Positions 10,770 through 23,139 of a DNA stretch of 64,000 nucleotides are shown here, one piece after another (within the stretch, counting starts at the first letter, position 1; each line of letters begins with the position of its first letter). The notes beneath the pieces are model-generated. The model did no database searches. It saw nothing but the letters and a program-made list of their open reading frames with translations, and was not told the origin of the DNA. The stretch is from positions 69,309,362-69,373,361 of the forward strand of contig NC_065535.1 of NCBI RefSeq assembly GCF_932294415.1, written 5' to 3'. The position numbers and the translations under genes were made by a program. This DNA is from Quercus robur (lineage: Eukaryota > Streptophyta > Magnoliopsida > Fagales > Fagaceae).

Positions 10770-12559
10770 TGCTTCTGGCAGGGCTGTTGAACAGCCTCTG
10801 CCAATATCTGAACATTTTCCTTACCAAGCTGAGAAACCGCCATTTTCTTGTTGGGTAACCCAGTATGGTCTGCATGGTTGTTTGCTGGCCTCTTTTGTCC
10901 CAGAATGTCAAGTGTGTCCGAGGGTGGTACCCCTCCATTTCTGAGTAAACGTTTCCAGGTTGTAAGGTTGGTTTTGTTTTGTGGAGTTACGTTTAGGATG
11001 GAAGTATCAGAGAGAGGTTTGGGTGGTGTAAGTGTCGAGGTAGAATTTTTGAAGGGAGTGGCATGGTATTGTGTTGGTATGGTATCATGGGTTAACGTGG
11101 GATTAGCTTTTTTTGGAGATATTTTCATGTTGGAGGCATCAGAGAGAGGTTTGGGTGGTGTAAGTGTCGTGGTGGAGTTTTTTAAGGGAATAGCATGGTA
11201 CTGTGTAGTTATGGAATTATGGGTTAACGTGGGGTTAGCTTTTTTGTGTGAAGGTACTGTCAGGTTGGAAATATCAGAGAGAGGGATAGGTGGTGTTGGT
11301 GACGTGTTAGGACATTTGGGATGAGAGGTGGGGTCATGTAAGTCATGGGTATTTTGGAATGACGTAGTATGTATTTTGGTATGAGAGGTGGGGTCATTTG
11401 TTTTTGGGATATTATGGGGTGACGTGGGGTGGGTGATATTTTGGGTTGGGATATTATGGGAGTTATTTTCAGGCAGAGGCAAATCATATTTGCTTAGATC
11501 GCGGTCTATATCTTCAAGAACAGTCTGGAAATCATTCATGTGAGTAGAGTGCGGCATAAATTCCGGGTTTGATGGAGACAAGTTTGCAGTGGCCTTACCA
11601 GCAAGGGAAGTATCTTCTGCCTGCGGATTTGACGCCATTTCCGAGTCTGTACTTTCCATCTCGGGCTGTGTTGCCTTTTCAAACCGGTTTGACTTCTCAG
11701 TCACTGGCGCGTGACGGGTGGGTCGCTGGGAATGTTCTCCGGTCTGCTTGGCTGCCTTCGACGCGTAAAAGCCCGGGACTGAGAGCACCGATTTGCTCTT
11801 TCCATTAAACGGCGAAGCCTTGATCCATGATCCATACCGTTTCTCCGATTCAGGTAACGTCCCTTCACTTTCGATCCATAGATCGCAGTCTTTATCACTG
11901 TGCGTCAAGCATCCGCACCAGTAACACAGGTTAGGAAGTCGTTCGTATTTGAAAGTGACCCATTGCTCCCTACTGTCATCAAAGGCTATCACACGCCCCC
12001 TGCACAGGGGCTGAGATATGTCCACTAACACCCGGACCCTCATAAAACTCCCCCCGTCCTCTGTTGGAGCATTCTGCAAGTGGCACACCTGACCGGCTGT
12101 CTCACACAGCCCCTCTGCCACTTTGTTGTTCATGAACCTCACCGGAATCCCATGCACCTGAACCCAAAAATGAGTGAGGTTAAAGGACAGATTTTCAACT
12201 TCAGAGTCCGCTTCGTACCGTTGCAGAATCATAAGATTTTTATCGTAGCTCCATGGTTCGTTTGCAAGGATATTTTCAACGTCAGTTTTACTGTCAAAAA
12301 TGAATAGTACAATATGGTTTCCAAGATTTTTCAATCGGAAACCATTTTTGGATCGCCATAAAGGTTGAAAAGTAGCTGCAATGGCGTCCATATTTAAGGC
12401 TCTTTTTGTTAAGAATTTGGCTGCGATAATATACTCCGTCGTAGCCAAATCTGATCTCATCTGAAACTTGGGACCTTCCCGTTGAGAAAGAGAGAGTCCG
12501 TTCCATTTTTTTGTGAGTTCGTCCATGGAGGTAAAGTACAGTGTTTCCCAAAGACCCAA
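10766..12559 (-). CDS. LINE ORF1: DUF4283 and CCHC RNA-binding protein
   Basis: 597 codons from the first ATG; a second ATG 11 codons in (MDELTKKWNGLSLS) is closer to the usual start of this family. The DUF4283 domain covers about residues 40-190 (TEYIIAAKFLTKR ... FWVQVHGIPVRFMNNK). A zinc knuckle follows, CYWCGCLTHSDKDC, near residue 215. The C-terminal 250 residues are rich in Pro, Thr, Ser and Asn and contain imperfect repeats with the phrases LTPPKPLSD and KANPTLTH. The protein should bind LINE RNA and form the ribonucleoprotein with ORF2. Its stop overlaps the ORF2 start as ATGA (10769-10766), suggesting coupled translation. Confidence 0.93.
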   Translation of the reverse strand: MGLWETLYFTSMDELTKKWNGLSLSQREGPKFQMRSDLATTEYIIAAKFLTKRALNMDAIAATFQPLWRSKNGFRLKNLGNHIVLFIFDSKTDVENILANEPWSYDKNLMILQRYEADSEVENLSFNLTHFWVQVHGIPVRFMNNKVAEGLCETAGQVCHLQNAPTEDGGSFMRVRVLVDISQPLCRGRVIAFDDSREQWVTFKYERLPNLCYWCGCLTHSDKDCDLWIESEGTLPESEKRYGSWIKASPFNGKSKSVLSVPGFYASKAAKQTGEHSQRPTRHAPVTEKSNRFEKATQPEMESTDSEMASNPQAEDTSLAGKATANLSPSNPEFMPHSTHMNDFQTVLEDIDRDLSKYDLPLPENNSHNIPTQNITHPTSPHNIPKTNDPTSHTKIHTTSFQNTHDLHDPTSHPKCPNTSPTPPIPLSDISNLTVPSHKKANPTLTHNSITTQYHAIPLKNSTTTLTPPKPLSDASNMKISPKKANPTLTHDTIPTQYHATPFKNSTSTLTPPKPLSDTSILNVTPQNKTNLTTWKRLLRNGGVPPSDTLDILGQKRPANNHADHTGLPNKKMAVSQLGKENVQILAEAVQQPCQKQ

Positions 12560-12579
12560 GAAAAAAAAAAAAAACCAAC

Positions 12580-13725
12580 AAACCTTAGTGTAAACTTGTT
12601 ACTCTAAGGGACAGAGGCACCTCCAAAGAGGGACGACACTTCTACGGTCTAGGAGAAGTTAGAGTTTCTAACTTTCACTAGTAGCCGAGAAACTTGTTGA
12701 GTCCGAGGACCATGCAAGACCTTGGTTCTTCAAGAGATTCCGGTTTAGCCCTCGGTTCCCCTATCCGTAGGGGATTCAGTAGACCGGAATATTATAGGTC
12801 TCAAGAGATAGCCCCTTGACAAGTGCATGGGGGCGCAAAACTGATGTCCGAAGCCCTTTGAACTGCGCTGTCTAGCGATCCTCCCCTCGTAATGAATCAT
12901 TTCGAAGTGTGACCAAAAACGGAGGCTAAGCTATGATGATGGCGGTGTGTTCCTGGAAATGATGGGGGGCTTCAGTGCAGCTCACATCGCTGCCAAAACT
13001 ATCCTCCCAAGGGATTCTTGTAGCTTAACCATGACTAACCGTTATATTTGCCAACGCACAAGCTTTTCCCGCAGACGGCGCCAATTGTAGAGTCACGTTT
13101 TTCAGACCAAGCCCAAAATGAATGGGACTTTAGACCTGTGAGCCTAGTACAATGAATTTGTAGAGAGTGGGCCAAAGAACTAGATTTTAGCGTATGAACA
13201 ACGGTCATCATGGTACTCTTTACGATCAGGTTAAAGCGAACCGGATTCATCAAAGTGGATCAATCCTTGCCACGGTCTGGGGAGCCTTTTCTTTTCGATG
13301 CCTCTGGTGTGTTGGGGGGTCTCCGCCCCGCCCTTTCTGTCTCACTTTACTCCCTTTTTATAGTAGTTTCTTTCCTCCTGAATGGGGCCCCTAGGGTAAG
13401 TACTTGTCCCATTAGCCCTTCCTTTCAGTTGTTGGGAGTGGTTGTAAGGACAGAGAGGTATGGCCGTGTCAGGCACAAGGCACCGAATGTGATAATAGCA
13501 GCCTTTCCTTTCAATACTTTCATTGTCCTTTTCTGCTTTAGTACTTTTCCCGCTCCGTGAGATGATAGAGAGTGTCACTACCGATGGCAGGTTACCTCCT
13601 CCATCCTCGGCTACATTGTGCCAAGGAGGACTCTCCCCGCGGCCAAGGAGAGATTTTTCCCTTGGGCTGGGCCTTTGGCCCAATATAGTCATCGACATGG
13701 GCCTACTGGTCTTTTACCCCACACA
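12580..13725 (-). mobile_element. Gypsy-type LTR element fossil: 5' LTR plus leader
   Basis: Read on the minus strand, an LTR of about 640 bp (13725 to 13086) is followed directly by TGGCGCCGTCTG, a primer-binding-type sequence shared with the gypsy element at 46.68 kb. About 500 bp of leader follow, with no coding potential seen, and then the LINE begins. No second LTR or protein zone of this element is present, so it is a fragment. The family below Ty3/gypsy cannot be told. Confidence 0.6.
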
Positions 13726-14433
13726 CTTTTGTAACAATGAAATGTTACTAAAACGTTTATTGTGGCAACTAGCTTCCCTCTGGGCCCTGGTTTTCGCCTC
13801 TACAAGTTCCTCATTAGAGAAAAGAAGATTTTCCCTATGCCTATTGGGATTTTTTTTTTTTTTTTCCTCAAAATTTATATATGCTTACTGACACAACTTT
13901 GTTTCTAGCACATGGATTTTTCACTATAACAAAACATAATAACAAAACCCTTTAAAGCCCCTAAACATTATAATTGTTCGTTCATCCATTTTTGTTTTTA
14001 AATTTTTTAGTAGCACATTGCAGAGATCCGACTGAACCCCCAAAAAGAAAAGGGAGGGGCTGATTTAGTGATTTTAGAGAGGTCTACAATCAAATTTATC
14101 GAAACACATCATATTTGTGTGCGTTTCAAAATGCTCAGATGTCAGATGCATCATGACCAATTCAGGAGTTGAAAATTACCAAAAAAATAATTTGATGCAC
14201 TTGTATATATTAAACTACTTTTAGATTTAATTTTATGATAGCTATATTGCTAGAGCAAAAGCCATTACTTTTTTTTTAATTCCAAAAGGCATGTCAATAT
14301 ATTAATTAGACTCAAAAGAAATAAATAATTCAAAAATTTTGGAGAGTGAGTGACACGTATACATGGCTAAAGGCACAAACATATAGTATATGCTCCAATG
14401 CAGATGTTCCATATAAAAAGGCTAAGCACATGT

Positions 14434-16947
14434 TCATTCATATGTTGGTCTGAAGTTCTTATAAGCTATCACTGCATAGAAAGGGTCAGATCCAGACAAC
14501 AATCCCAGCAGCTTCCTGATCCAACTGAATGGTGATTTGTCCTCTTGAGCACCACCAGTAGCTGGTAACTTTCGAATAATTTCTGGTTGAGTGAATCCTT
14601 CCACACATTGGAAGTACTGCACTACTAGTTGGACCCTGCCATATCCAGTCGCATCTCTCCATGCACTTATGGCTTTCTCGTAGAACAATCGATTGCTAAA
14701 GCTCACAATGAATGCCCCTCCTGGCCTTAGCACCCGAAACACCTCTGCAAATACCTGCAAATTGCAATGATGTTAGTCAATAGTTTTCTTCTCCTTCAAT
14801 TTTAGTTCTGAGTTGGCTGCTGAATACCCTTTCACCAGTTTAATCTATTAACCATGTCTCTCTTTGGTTTCAGTTGTAATTTTCAATATGTGATTGCTTT
14901 TCAGGGTTGATGTTTGCAAGCATGCGGATCATGTCAGACGAGAATTTTTATAGGATTGTAACACTGGTTGCATATTCTTTGGTTTTGGGGCGTGGGGGGA
15001 GGGTGATTATGAAAGAACTGTTACATGAACTAGAACATTGCAGTACATTATGTTGAGTTTTTTGCTGCTCAAGTCTTGTCAGAATAAATAAATTTTACAC
15101 TATGGAAGAGAGTATCTTTTGAAATTAGTCCCACTACACTCAAGCAGAATACACAAAGGAGTTCTTTTTGAAAAATAAGTTTTATTGATACTTAACACAT
15201 TACACAATTTTCTACACACCACACACTCTTTGCACTTCTACCATTGCTACTTATAACTACACTTGCCAGTAAAGCTTCATAAAGAATACAGGAAAGACAA
15301 CTAACCTATACTGTAATCCAAAACAAAGGAGACAAGAAAATAAAAGAATGATACATTTCAGTGAATGGCATTCATGTTTGAAGCCAGACTTATTTCACCC
15401 TTTGATAGTCAAAGACAACAACTCAACAACTAAAGTGAGAAATTTCCTGTTTGAGTTGGAAGAGGCTCCAAAGGCAATAAACATTTAAGCCATGAACTCA
15501 GCTTCTGCCACAAGTTACAAGTATGATTACTATTCCCTGTTGAAAGATAACAACCAGAAACTGGCATTTGTTGTTTTAATTAGAAGACCAACATTTTTGG
15601 GGACTGGAAAGAGATGTATAAAAAAAATGTTGTTCAAAAGTGAGGGAGAAGTAATTTGGTGAGGCTCCAAAGATGGAGAATAATTTTGATTTGGGGAAGG
15701 GGATTGGGAGTGCACAGATAAGCTATAGATTAGGATTTGGAAACTGAGAAACTTGAGAAAAGAAATCCCTCCACTTCTGGAGTTTACCTGAAGGAAATCT
15801 TCTTAGTAAATTAGTATGGTGATTTTTTCTTTATATAGAAAATTAGTATTGTGATTTGTGCAGCCAGTGCTGTTAGCATTTCCTTGCTGAGTGGGACGAC
15901 TGAAGCTTATATGCTAGCCTTGGAAGATCTAGGAAATGCTACTGAAACAAACCAAAAAACTAAAATCGGGGCTCTATCATTACTATTAATTGGTTGAAAA
16001 CTCCACGAGAATTCAAGAGGCACAAAGCCCAGTTCAACCTAGCAAGCTGTAAGATCAATGTCCACATCATAGAACTAAAAGTTTCGATATAATTTAGTGA
16101 CATTGAAGGAATAATCAATCATCCAACTTCATTACACTAAAACATATATTAGTATGTACAGTTTAAGGTAGTTTTACAAGTGTATGACCACAGAATTTTT
16201 GGTGCTAGCTTACCAATAACTCAACTGTAAAAAGTGAAAATTTTTCTCTTGTAAAAGATGTCCCCATTTCAGGATCAGTAGTGTAGAGAGCAATTTGATT
16301 AAAGTTTCAGAGTGATCAAAGTTTTTTCAGTGCATGGCATGCTTGTATGCCTATAATTAAGACACTACAAAAAGACTTCTTTTTTCTTATGATCTTACCT
16401 TCTCTGGCTGTTGAAGATACTGTACACTCACAGTGCATAGCACTGCATCAAAGCTACAACTTTCCAATTCAAGCTTTTGATCCTGATTGAGATCCTTCAC
16501 AAAGAAATAGTCCAGCTGAGAGTTCTTTGCAAGCTCTTGTGCATTTAGTCCATGTCCCACCACTTTTTTGTATGTTACTTCCTTAGGTAGATGGCTAATC
16601 CATGAACTCATGAGGTCAAGAATTTCCCAACTTGGTCTCAACCTTTCTTTATAGATATTGGTCAATGTGGATATAAATCCATCATCAACATGGGTCACAA
16701 ACCTTGGATAAGCATAGAATTCTCGGTCCGGGTAGGTGTTTAGTTTTGATCTACCTTCTTGGGTCAGAACAAGGCGTTTGATTTTGCCTGCTGAGGATTG
16801 TTTAGGTTGCTTGCCTTCATTTAAAGTGTTTGCAATTTGGAATGGAAGGATTTTGGTTTTGTATAACGTAGAAGAGGTGGTATGTGAGTGTAAATTGGTT
16901 GGAACATATTGGTGCCATGGCTTGGAGTTTGGATGAAAGGTGAGCAT
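14434..16947 (-). CDS. SAM-dependent methyltransferase, plastid-type (copy B)
   Basis: Exact duplicate of the gene at 1245-3758, with exons 16947-16399 and 14754-14434. The splice sites, protein and intron length are the same. The upstream DNA to 19829 and the downstream DNA to 13190 are also duplicated, so the copy should carry its own promoter and terminator. Both copies encode the full protein of about 290 residues with no break. Whether both exist in the genome depends on whether the 13.2-kb repeat is real. Confidence 0.88.
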
Positions 16948-18549
16948 GTGTAATGAAGTTTTTCAAATAAGACTGTGTGGGTGTGTTTTAACAAAAATTT
17001 GCAAATTGTTGGAGATAACATGTTAATGGTTGTGAGAAATTGTAGAATCATATTTGCGGCCTAATTGGTTGTTGGGCTTATGCATACTGTATTGACTGGC
17101 CCACAGTTGTCCATTTGGGCGCAATCATAGCTAGTGGTATGCTTAGTGACATTAAAAATGCCACACTCACTCGAGATATGACACAGTACACATTGTTCAA
17201 TGGTTGATGCACACAAACACAATTAGTTAATATCATAATGAAATTTTTTATTTATAAGGAAGTGGTGCTTTAGTTTTTGCCCAAACCATTTCAAATTATA
17301 AATTTTTGGTTAATGATTTAGCTTTTGCCCAAACCATTTCAAATTATAAATTTATGGTTAATGATTATTATAATTGGGTTGAAATCATTATTTTTTAACT
17401 TAATAGCTTAAAATTTTGATTCTTTTATTTGTATTTTCAAGAAAAAAAAAAAAAGATTGTTATATTAAATGAATGTTAGTTTGGATTTTCAAGGAAAAAA
17501 AAAAAATTTGTTCATACTTCAGCCCCCCTCAATGGAAACTCCTGGCTCCGTCCCTGATCTTACTGGGCCACTTGTCCGAAGTGGAGAAATGAAAATCACT
17601 TAATCGAAAAGCACCAATGTGGTACTAGCCTAAACTTCTCTTAAACTAAAATTAGAACTTACAAAATCCAAAAATACTAAAAATAATGGAGTTTCTAGAG
17701 TTTTTCACCCATACATTGGATTGGGTGTTATATGGGGTTTATTTAAGAGGTTTATGATCATCTCTTCTATGATTTTTTCCATTTTTCGGAGTCATGGCAT
17801 AAGTATAATTGGTACTGTGACATTTATGAAAAATGAGAATCTCAGGATTTGTACCCATAACTAATTAAGATTTTAGATTCATTCATTACAAAAATCTATT
17901 GAAAAGATACACTTTATTTTTTGGAATATGGTATTGTTTATAAAAAATTTCATGGAATGTAGACTTGAGTTAGATAATTTTTATATGGCTTGAAAATAAT
18001 CCAAAATTGGAGAGGCGGTAGACACAAAGTTACAGTGGATTTGGTTTCTATTTGTACAATTCTGGGGCAACAAACAAAAAAAATTAAAATTTGAGGTATG
18101 CCATCACTATTTAACTGCTGGTTGAAAGCTTCAAACTGGAAAGAGAATGAAATCTAGAGGCACAAAGCCCAGCACTGCCTTAGCAAGTTGTTGAATCAGT
18201 ATACATCATATAACAGAAACTATCAATTTAACTTGGTGACAAAGAAGGATTGGATTAAAGTTAGATATTGCAGAGATTTATGTATTAGTATGTACCGTCT
18301 AAGGTAATTTTACAAAATTGATGGTGGGTTTGACAGTAAAAAAATTTAGTGTTAGTTTATGTTTTTTGATAAATGAGTAAGCCCATTAAATAATTTAGTG
18401 TCCAACCGTGAGTTATGTCACTCCACTTCAAAACTAATTAGTGACGAGAAAGACATGCTCGAGTCTTTTATGACATTTGACATATATACGTGCTTGTATG
18501 CCTTTAACTAGAACGCTACAAACGTACTCATCCTGAGTACATATCTGAC

Positions 18550-18919
18550 CTTGGCTGTTGAAGATACTTCACACTCATGGTGCATAACAGTGCATATCAA
18601 AGCTCCTGACCTTGATTTAGATTATTCACTATGCATAGGTTTTTCTTTTAACCAAATTAAGGCAATTAATCATTTTGTTGGAGAGAGAGAGAGAGAGAGA
18701 GAGAGGTTTTGAATAATGTAGAAGAGGTGGTATGTGAGTGAAAATTGGTTGGAACATATTGTTGCCATGGCTTGGAGTTTGGATGAAATGTGAGCATGTG
18801 TAATGAAGTTTTTCAAATAAGACTGTGTAAACAAAAAGATGCAAATTGTTGGAGATAACATGTTCAGGGTTGTGAGAAATTGTAGCTTCATATTTGAGGC
18901 TAACTAGTTGTTGGGCCAT
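18550..18919 (-). pseudogene. Methyltransferase exon-1 remnant (copy B)
   Basis: Identical to the remnant at 5361-5730, carried by the second copy of the 6.6-kb block. The same (GA) tract lies at 18681-18703. Confidence 0.75.
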
Positions 18920-19293
18920 AAGTGGGCTTAGCCATACTGTATTTACTGGCCCAATTTGGGCCCAATTGTAACAACAGACCCACGTTTACACAACCCATCT
19001 TTCTCCCTTGCAAACTATTCTCTCTGCAAGTTTTACAGGCCCCATCCTTGGAAGATAATGAAGTAGTACAATAGAAAGAAAAATAATGAAAATAATCACA
19101 ATCATGCTATTAAAAATAAGACTAGATTTTATTTTCAAATGATATTTATTTATTGATATTTAATTATAAAAAAAAATGCTAAACTTAAAATTATTGTCTT
19201 ATTGTATAGAGTTTTAGAGAATTATTTTAGTAAATATGAAATTACCTCTTTTGTGTGATGTAGAACTCTCTTTGAGCAAGCTTGAATGAGACC

Positions 19294-20246
19294 AGTGGCG
19301 ACTCCAGGATTTTTTTATAGGGAGGTCAATAGTGTCTTGAGCTAAGATTTTGTTGTGGGGAGTAAAAAAATAAAATGATTATTACTTTTTTTTTGCATAT
19401 ACAATTGTCATATTACATACACTAATTTAACATAATATTCTAAATAGTATACAATACAACTATACTGTACAATAGTCTTAAAAAATAATTAATAGTTTAA
19501 AGATTAGTAAGAAAACAACAATTGAATGCATAAATAAATAAAAATAAATAACTAACCATAATATTTGTCAAATTAATAATAATTTATTATAATCATATGT
19601 AATATCAATTAAATAAAAATATATGATAAAGAAGAATAGTAACACACCTAAGAGTATGTCTGGGAGTAAACGTGATATTAAGGAAAAAAATAGTAACTTA
19701 TATAAGATTATGCTTTTGAAATGTATGGATTTTTAACCACACACGTGGTCATTCTCTTGGAATTTGAGCAAACACTAAAAGACTTTTTGGACTCGAAAAA
19801 CTATAGAACACTTATCAAACTAACTATTTGATTAGACAGAAAGAAAACATAGAAGGGAGAAAGAGAATGAGAAAAGAATTATAGATGTAAATACAGATAA
19901 GTTGGTTGTACAAGTGTTGTAATTTTTTGCTGATGAAGAATAAAAGTATAGGAAAAAACTGTTTCATTCTACCATCAACGGTAAAGTAAACCAGAGTCCA
20001 GAGAGAAGGTTTATTTATTTCTTAACAAATGAACAATTTTAAGAGTAGTGCTACTGACACAACATTTATGCAAAATTGCTCATTTGTTGTAAAAAGCCAA
20101 TTACAACTTGTCACTTATCCTTTATTGTAAAATTATTGTGAAAATATCACTAAAATTATCATATTTCATATTTATTTCAATTGGGTTTAAACAAAATTTA
20201 AGATCAAGGTGTTCAAAATTTTATTTTAGGAGTCAAAAAAAATTTA

Positions 20247-20286
<40 letters not shown>

Positions 20287-20343
20287 TTGGGGGGCCAGGC
20301 CAGGGGGTTCATTTGAACCCCCTAGGCTGGCTGTAGAGCCGCC
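19294..20343. mobile_element. hAT-like non-autonomous element
   Basis: Begins AGTGGCGACTCCAG and ends CTGTAGAGCCGCC, an imperfect terminal inverted repeat. It is flanked by a perfect 13-bp direct repeat CTTGAATGAGACC (19281-19293 and 20344-20356). No transposase reading frame is present. It contains an (AT) tract and poly-T at about 20240-20288 and a palindrome GGGGGTTCATTTGAACCCCC at 20303-20322. The flanking repeat is longer than the 8 bp usual for hAT, so the family call is tentative. The left 536 bp are also present in copy A (6105-6640), where the block boundary cuts the element. Confidence 0.6.
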
Positions 20344-20356
20344 CTTGAATGAGACC

Positions 20357-21230
20357 TCTAGTTAGGTCTTGTATTATGAATCCTCATTTAATTTGCTTGT
20401 CCGAATCAATAATTCTTGTAGATCAAGATTTTTGCTTAACAATCAAGTAGCATCCTTCTTTGAAGAAAGTTGAATATAGACGAGATTCTTTAGGTATTAT
20501 ATCTCTTTTTTTATCTATAAGTCCCAATTGATTGGGTTACGTGTTTGACTTACTCCGTCATATCTGATGCGCTAAATGATATTACATTTTAAGGTTGGAT
20601 GTCCTACTGAATTGTACTCTCTAAATAGCTTAGCTAATCCACTATTTATGATGTGTAGCTCAATAATCAATAGTCATTTATTCTTCTGATTATCAACATT
20701 GTCCTTACCTAATTCCAATGTGAGGTAGTGACTAATTTTAGGTGTATCACACTTTTTTTTTTTTTTTTGATAATTGGGTGTATCACATTTAAAATGATTA
20801 GTATTAAGAGTATTTTTACTTTAACTATATTGCAACTCTAGTTGGCTTTTCCTTTCTAGCCAACATATCACTGTAATTGACAACTCTCACAATCTATTCA
20901 GCTTCAAAATTTGACCTATAATAAGGTGAAAATCATTTTATGTGCCCAATCCATGGAATGAGTTTAGGAGATTACCTACTCCATCACAAAGGTAGATTTT
21001 GCAAATATGATTGACAAGTCTTACTTAACATGTGAAGAATTGACAAGACTAAAGAGGTTTTGACCTATGATATGGTGAAAATCATTTTATGTGTCCGCTC
21101 GACATATTCCTTTCTTTTTCCTTTTTCGATGGTTACAATACAAACATGATTTCAAACATTTTCTTTTTCCCTCAATTTCTGTAGGATATGCACAATATGT
21201 CCCAATCCTCTGTAATCTACTAACTTCTAT
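20357..21230. other. Spacer, no gene seen
   Basis: AT-rich intergenic DNA with short poly-T runs; nothing recognised on either strand. Confidence 0.5.
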
Positions 21231-21231
21231 T

Positions 21232-22385
21232 TCTATTAACTATATAAAAAGCGATTATACTGCTACAGTACTTTGATACTGTTCATTCAGTGTATTGGCA
21301 CTGTTCATCTACAGTGCCATTTTGGTGAGTCACTTTTTTTTTTTTTTCATTCTTCTGTTTGTATTTTTTTTCTTTTATATATATTGTTATACTGACACAA
21401 CAAATTTCACAATATTTTCACAATTATTAAGATGTAAAGCGTGAATGCGTGTACAATTTTTTTTGCACTGTACATCTACAGTGCCATTTTGTTGAGCCAC
21501 CCTGTCTTTTTTTTTAGTTTTGAACAGTAGCTACAGTACCAAGCGGCACTGTAGCTACAGTTGCTACAATTTTTTTTTTTTTTTAAGTCTTTCACTTTTT
21601 TTTCCTTTTATATATTGTTATACTGACACAACAAATTTCACAATTATTAACAGTGCTTTGGCACTGTACATTTGGTGAGCAGTAGCACTGTAGCTACAAT
21701 GCCTAAAGTTTTTTTTTTTTTTTTAATCGGTTTGTGTTTTTTTTTTCTTTTAAATATTTATGTAAGCTAATATATATATTGTTATACTGACACAACAAAT
21801 TTCACAATATTTTCACAATTTTTGACATGTCAATTTCTTACAAGTCGAAACAAAATAATAAAATATGAGATTGTGACCAACCACAACTAAAAGTAAATAT
21901 TTTAAGAAAATGTTACAACCCTTATTGTGCAATGTTTTTGCTTTATTGCGAATGCGTGTATGCATGGTAGCTATAGTGCTTTTGGTTCTATAATGCCTAA
22001 AGTTTTTTTTTTTTTTTCCCTAGTAATCGGTTTGTGTTTTTTTTTTTTTTTCCTTTTAAATATTTATGTAAGCTGGTATATATGTTGTTATACTAATACA
22101 ACAAATTTCACAATATTTTCACAATTATTGACTTGTCAATTTCTTACAAGTCGAAATAAAATAATAAAATATGAGACCGTGACCAACTACAACTAAAAAT
22201 AAATATTTTGAGAAAATGTTACAACACTTATTGTTATCACAATATTTTCACAATTGTTAAGATCTCAATTTTTTATAAATCAAATAAAAAAAAATGCTAA
22301 GTCCACAACATTTTAACACTAATTTCTACGATGCCTAAAGTTTTTTTTTTTTTTTTCCTTTTAAATATTTATGTAAGCTGGCATA
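21232..22385 (+). mobile_element. Second Helitron-like 5' end and repeats
   Basis: TCTATTAACTATATAAAAAG occurs here at 21232 as well as at 22386, but without its own hairpin/CTAG end before the second start. The interval holds four copies of a segment with ATTGTTATACTGACACAACA (about 21383, 21613, 21778, 22085), poly-T tracts and CTACAGTGCCATTTTG repeats. It may be an older relative into which the other element inserted, or a tandem 5' duplication. Confidence 0.4.
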
Positions 22386-23100
22386 TCTATTAACTATATA
22401 AAAAGAGCCAACGGTTCATGAATAGTATTTTTTTGGTTTATTCAATTAGTGATGTGCACTTTTTGTTTTTTTCTCTCTCTTCATGTATGCCAGTTGGTTT
22501 AAGCTTTGTTTTTGTTTTTTTAAGATCTTTATATGTTTACTTTGTACTTACAATGCAAGTTTACATTGTAAATACACAAAAGTGGTTAATATTATACACA
22601 TTTGCAAAAAAAATGGTAAATATTGTACAAATTTTGTAAATGTGTACAAAATTTGCCAATTTTTTTATGTCTACAATATAAATTTACATTGTAATTAAGT
22701 ACAATGTATACATAGAGATATTGTGAAAATGTTGTGATGCATATGTCAATTCCTTATGGGTCAAAATAAAATAAAATAAATATCATACCGAGATCTAGCA
22801 CAACTAAAAATGTCGTGACATATTGTTGTTATTACAATATATTCACAACTATTGAAGTGTAAGTTATGGGTCAAAATAAAATAATAAAATATTGGACTGG
22901 GATCCGTCACGGTTTTATATGAATGAGATTAACTTTTTATAACATAATTATTAAAATTATTAAAATTAATGTCTCTTTTGATTAATGTAAATCTCTATGT
23001 ATTTTAAAAATCAAATAATTTATATATTTATTTTGTGATACAAATAAAATTTAAAATTGATCCTAATCACTACTTTTTTTTTTCCAATCTGCAGTAACAT

Positions 23101-23139
<39 letters not shown>

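Larger units (their letters stand above)
6641..12575 (-). mobile_element. Full-length L1-type LINE with both ORFs open
   Basis: A plant L1-clade non-LTR retrotransposon on the minus strand. The poly(A) tail appears as poly-T at 6638-6653. A short 3' end follows, then ORF2 (10769-6678) and ORF1 (12559-10766), with the 5' end somewhere in 12560-12600. Both ORFs are uninterrupted, so the insertion is young. I could not find a clear target-site duplication: the left flank (AACTAACTATTT) and right flank (AACCAACAAACC) are only loosely alike, because the right flank is the interior of an LTR element and the left flank is the end of copy A. Confidence 0.93.
13190..19829. repeat. Direct repeat, copy B
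   Basis: Second copy of the block at 1-6640. The right boundary is at 19829/19830, inside a hAT-like element that is complete here but cut off in copy A. If the LINE and the LTR leader (6641-13189) belong to the repeated unit, the period is exactly 13189 bp and a further LINE would be expected left of the window. The lack of divergence means very recent duplication, gene conversion or an assembly error. Confidence 0.97.

Noticed and set aside
6971-12307. Many plus-strand frames of 60-158 codons inside the LINE
   Set aside because: They are antisense shadows of ORF1 and ORF2, with no domain and no independent start context.
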